In this document: in pieces, positions 39,116 through 41,066 of the stretch
Layout of the letters: every line of letters starts with the position of its first letter
Position numbering within the stretch: position 1 is the first letter of the stretch
DNA from: an uncultured Eubacteriales bacterium
GTDB lineage: Bacteria > Bacillota > Clostridia > Oscillospirales > Oscillospiraceae
Direction: 5' to 3'
Assembly (NCBI GenBank): GCA_900543625.1
Contig: UQSF01000019.1
Coordinates: 1 to 41,066 of the forward strand
DNA length: 41,066 bases
Translations under genes and position numbers: made by a program
The notes under the pieces: model-generated
The model's input: only the letters and a program-made list of their open reading frames with translations
The model's database searches: none
What the model was told of the DNA's origin: nothing

Positions 39116-40716
39116 TGAATTACGATATGAAAACTCTTGCCCGTGACTTCTGGTACGGCAAGCCCCATCAGGAGCGCCGTCTGGGCGACCTCTACATTGA
39201 CAAGACCGGTCTGTACAAGCACAGAGAGTGGCGTGGTTTCAAAGACACCATGTACTACTTCTACAACATCTGGATGTACAACTACGCGCACATGGTCATG
39301 GACGTTGTCCGCTACGGCGGCCTCATCAACTTTGCCAAGGGCGTGTGGCGCTACCGCTGGGTCGGCCAGACCTACCTGCCGGTTCTCCACTGGTTCGACC
39401 GCGGCATGGAAGGTATGCGCGGCGAGGCGCTGAAAGCCTCTGCATGGCACTACCGCGGCATGGTCAACGCGACCATCTTCCAGTTCCAGCGTATGTTCTC
39501 CTCCGACGCCAACCTCCACGGCGGCAAGCGAAACTACAGATGGCACCACAACGTTGCCCACAACGAGACCGTCTGGGGCGGCGTGTTCTATCCCTGGCAC
39601 GGCAAACTGACGAATGTCCCGATGGAGATGATCCCGTACTTCGTCACCTGCCACGTCAACAGCCATACCGTTCTCAACTATATTGACGCGGTGCAGTCCA
39701 TCGGCCTGCCGGGCGACCCGTGCCCGATGTGTCAGGCGGAGGCCGGCCTGTTCGTCCTCGACGACATGCCCGACTATGCGCCGATCGTTGTCACCTCCAA
39801 TGAGGCCTGTGACGCGTCCGTCTCCACTTCCATCCTGCAGGACTGGTTCCTCGACAAGCCGCTGTTCGCCATGCCGCAGCCGATGCAGTTTGACGATCCG
39901 CTGGTCAAGAAGCATTGCCGCGACGAGATCGAGCAGTGCTGGAAGTTCATCGAAGAGCAGACCGGTATCCCGTTCGACTGGAATGCGTTGGTCAAGCGCA
40001 TCGAGTCCCAGAACGAGCTGATGAAGTTCGAGTGGGAGAAGTGGGATGTCGCCGCGAAGACCGACTACTACCCGGTCAACGGCGTTGCACAGGCTCTGTA
40101 CCGTATCTACCAGTCCCAGCTCGGTGACCTGCCGGTCTGGCATGAGGTCGACGGTCACGTCCGCAAGATTCTCACCAAGTGCGTGAAGAAAAAGATCAAC
40201 AGCTTCCCGGAGACCCGCCACAGAGTGCTGGCCTGGTCCTGCGCTCCGCTGTACTACTCCAACTGGTGCACTTGGGCGTATAACTGCTGGGGTCTGAACG
40301 CCGTCATGAACATGGACTCTCTGATGTTCAACATGACCATCCGCACCGACAGCTATGACCACTGCCTGGACGACATGGCACAGTATCACATGTGGGCTCC
40401 GATGCGCCGTATGGCCGTCGGCGGCATGCACCACATCTTTGAGTGCTGGAAGTACATGGAGGAGTTCAACTGCGACATGGTCATGATGTACGATCAGCTG
40501 CAGTGCAAGGGCATGCAGGGTGTGCACGGCCTGTTCGAGGACGAGTTCCGTGAGAGAAATATCCACGCCATCTGGATGCCGCACGCGCTGCCTGACAGCC
40601 GCACCGTGTCCCGTATGGAGATCCGTCAGATCGTCAACGATTACATGACAACCGTTATGCACGAGGAGCCTCTCGACCCGACGCTGCTTGAGTTTGACGA
40701 CTCCATGACTTGGTAA
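39115..40716 (+). CDS. 2-hydroxyacyl-CoA dehydratase family subunit (alpha-like, enlarged)
   Basis: 533 aa, longer than usual alpha-type subunits (about 400-480). The first ~170 residues are rich in Trp, Tyr, His and Arg (YYFYNIWMYNYAHMVMD, YRWHHNVAHNETVWGG) and look like an extension. The dehydratase-like part then shows DPCPMCQAEAG, TSNEACDASVST (Cys-Asp motif), LAWSCAPLYYSNW and the conserved C-terminal block DQLQCKGMQGVHGLFEDEF ending in SRMEIRQIVNDYM. The start overlaps the upstream stop (TAATG), with AGGAGG seven bases before. It would form the catalytic heterodimer with the 37928-39115 product. High C-ending codon bias. Substrate unknown. Confidence 0.8.
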   Translation: MNYDMKTLARDFWYGKPHQERRLGDLYIDKTGLYKHREWRGFKDTMYYFYNIWMYNYAHMVMDVVRYGGLINFAKGVWRYRWVGQTYLPVLHWFDRGMEGMRGEALKASAWHYRGMVNATIFQFQRMFSSDANLHGGKRNYRWHHNVAHNETVWGGVFYPWHGKLTNVPMEMIPYFVTCHVNSHTVLNYIDAVQSIGLPGDPCPMCQAEAGLFVLDDMPDYAPIVVTSNEACDASVSTSILQDWFLDKPLFAMPQPMQFDDPLVKKHCRDEIEQCWKFIEEQTGIPFDWNALVKRIESQNELMKFEWEKWDVAAKTDYYPVNGVAQALYRIYQSQLGDLPVWHEVDGHVRKILTKCVKKKINSFPETRHRVLAWSCAPLYYSNWCTWAYNCWGLNAVMNMDSLMFNMTIRTDSYDHCLDDMAQYHMWAPMRRMAVGGMHHIFECWKYMEEFNCDMVMMYDQLQCKGMQGVHGLFEDEFRERNIHAIWMPHALPDSRTVSRMEIRQIVNDYMTTVMHEEPLDPTLLEFDDSMTW

Positions 40717-40733
40717 TTGAAGGAGGAAACGAT

Positions 40734-40940
40734 ATGAAAGCAAAAGTTCTGAAAGCTCTTCTCATGGCGCTCGGCGTCAACGCCGCGCTGTTTGCCGTTT
40801 TCTTCTTTGACCTGGACGGCAAATTCCTGTTCTACGTGGTCGAGCCCACGCTCAAAAAGCATTACGACAACATGCCGCGCCGCGACATGACCAAGATGCC
40901 GTATGAGATGAACAAGCCGAACTACGAGTATAACGTCTAA
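40734..40940 (+). CDS. 68-aa single-pass membrane protein in the dehydratase operon
   Basis: Start ATG 40734 with a strong AAGGAGG. A basic N-terminus (MKAKVLKA) and one hydrophobic segment (LLMALGVNAALFAVFFF, about 9-25) precede a charged tail with two Met/Pro/Tyr-rich pieces (NMPRRDMTKMPYEMNKPNYEYNV). I do not recognise it. It lies 17 bases after the alpha-like subunit gene and 62 before the activator, inside the operon. It may tether the enzyme to the membrane or act as an assembly factor (inference). Confidence 0.7.
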   Translation: MKAKVLKALLMALGVNAALFAVFFFDLDGKFLFYVVEPTLKKHYDNMPRRDMTKMPYEMNKPNYEYNV

Positions 40941-41002
40941 TCAACCCGCGCCCCAAAAACATAGAATCGATATAACAGGATAACAGGAGGAAAAGTAATA
41001 CC

Positions 41003-41066
41003 ATGAAATACTTTGGCGGATGCGACGTAGGTTCCACCTACACGAAGGCAGTCATTCTGGACGAGA
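41003..41066 (+). CDS. dehydratase activator ATPase (BadF/BcrA/HgdC family), 5' end only
   Basis: Only 21 codons are in the window: MKYFGGCDVGSTYTKAVILD. The DVGSTYTKAV phosphate-1 loop is typical of the ASKHA-fold activators (archerases) that pass an ATP-driven electron to 2-hydroxyacyl-CoA dehydratase or benzoyl-CoA reductase. AGGAGG lies 12 bases upstream. It supports the assignment of the two upstream subunits. Confidence 0.85.
   Translation, partial: MKYFGGCDVGSTYTKAVILDE

Noticed and set aside
39100..40743. 547-codon antisense frame covering the whole alpha-like dehydratase gene
   Set aside because: The sense gene uses almost only C-ending codons and avoids those giving antisense stops; the antisense product is low-information and His/Val/Asp-rich.
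1..41066. tRNA genes, rRNA genes or CRISPR arrays
   Set aside because: No cloverleaf-like sequence, rRNA stretch or regularly spaced short repeats noticed when reading the intergenic regions; a tRNAscan or CRISPR finder run would settle this.

Overview
The window comes from a moderately GC-rich, endospore-forming member of the Clostridia. Family Oscillospiraceae (an Oscillibacter/Dysosmobacter-like gut anaerobe) is my best guess, by inference. Visible support: sporulation genes spoIVA, spoIIE, spoIID, a spoIIM-like gene, sigH and a cwlD-like amidase; a PPi-type phosphofructokinase; a HrcA-type CIRCE element; strong AGGAGG ribosome-binding sites; and a 2-hydroxyacyl-CoA dehydratase (archerase) operon typical of strict anaerobes.

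Layout. 1-4379 (minus): a cut-off RlmD-like rRNA methyltransferase, a YkpA/YbiT-type ABC-F ATPase and a PPi-type phosphofructokinase. 4542-7185 (plus): class II fructose-bisphosphate aldolase and a membrane protein that looks like an eroded P1B-type ATPase. 7210-11909 (minus): a Xer-type recombinase, radA, cwlD-like and aspartate aminotransferase. 12065-14340 (minus): a degraded Rhs toxin-tip/putative-immunity locus carrying an 820-bp direct duplication. 14517-22786 (minus): spoIVA, nif3-like, trmK, DUF1858, zinc-ribbon, sigH, ruvCAB, xerD and spoIIM. 23082-28656 (minus): TIGR04086-like, yajC, tgt, hsp20, queA and spoIID. 28795-35877 (minus): mgtE, ahcY, a 118-aa membrane protein, spoIIE and murC. 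36080-37469 (plus): family-4 uracil-DNA glycosylase and a GNAT acetyltransferase. 37752-41066 (plus): a strongly promoted operon with two 2-hydroxyacyl-CoA dehydratase-family subunits, a 68-aa membrane protein and the start of the dehydratase activator ATPase.

Functional themes. RuvABC, XerD, RadA and a second Xer protein cover recombination and chromosome resolution. Tgt and QueA make queuosine in tRNA. pfp and fba are divergent and form consecutive steps of glycolysis. The sporulation genes are scattered, but several keep recognisable control sites: a sigma-E-like promoter before spoIVA, and a 21-bp-spaced Spo0A-style promoter before spoIIE.

Most worth a second look: the catalytically eroded P-type ATPase behind fba; a candidate fourU-like RNA thermometer over the ribosome-binding site and start codon of hsp20, beneath a CIRCE-controlled promoter; the archerase operon, with an enlarged subunit and a small membrane protein; and the duplicated Rhs cassette. 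I saw no tRNA, rRNA, CRISPR array or insertion sequence. Long open frames opposite rlmD/abcF, pfp, fba, tgt and the dehydratase genes are coding-bias shadows.
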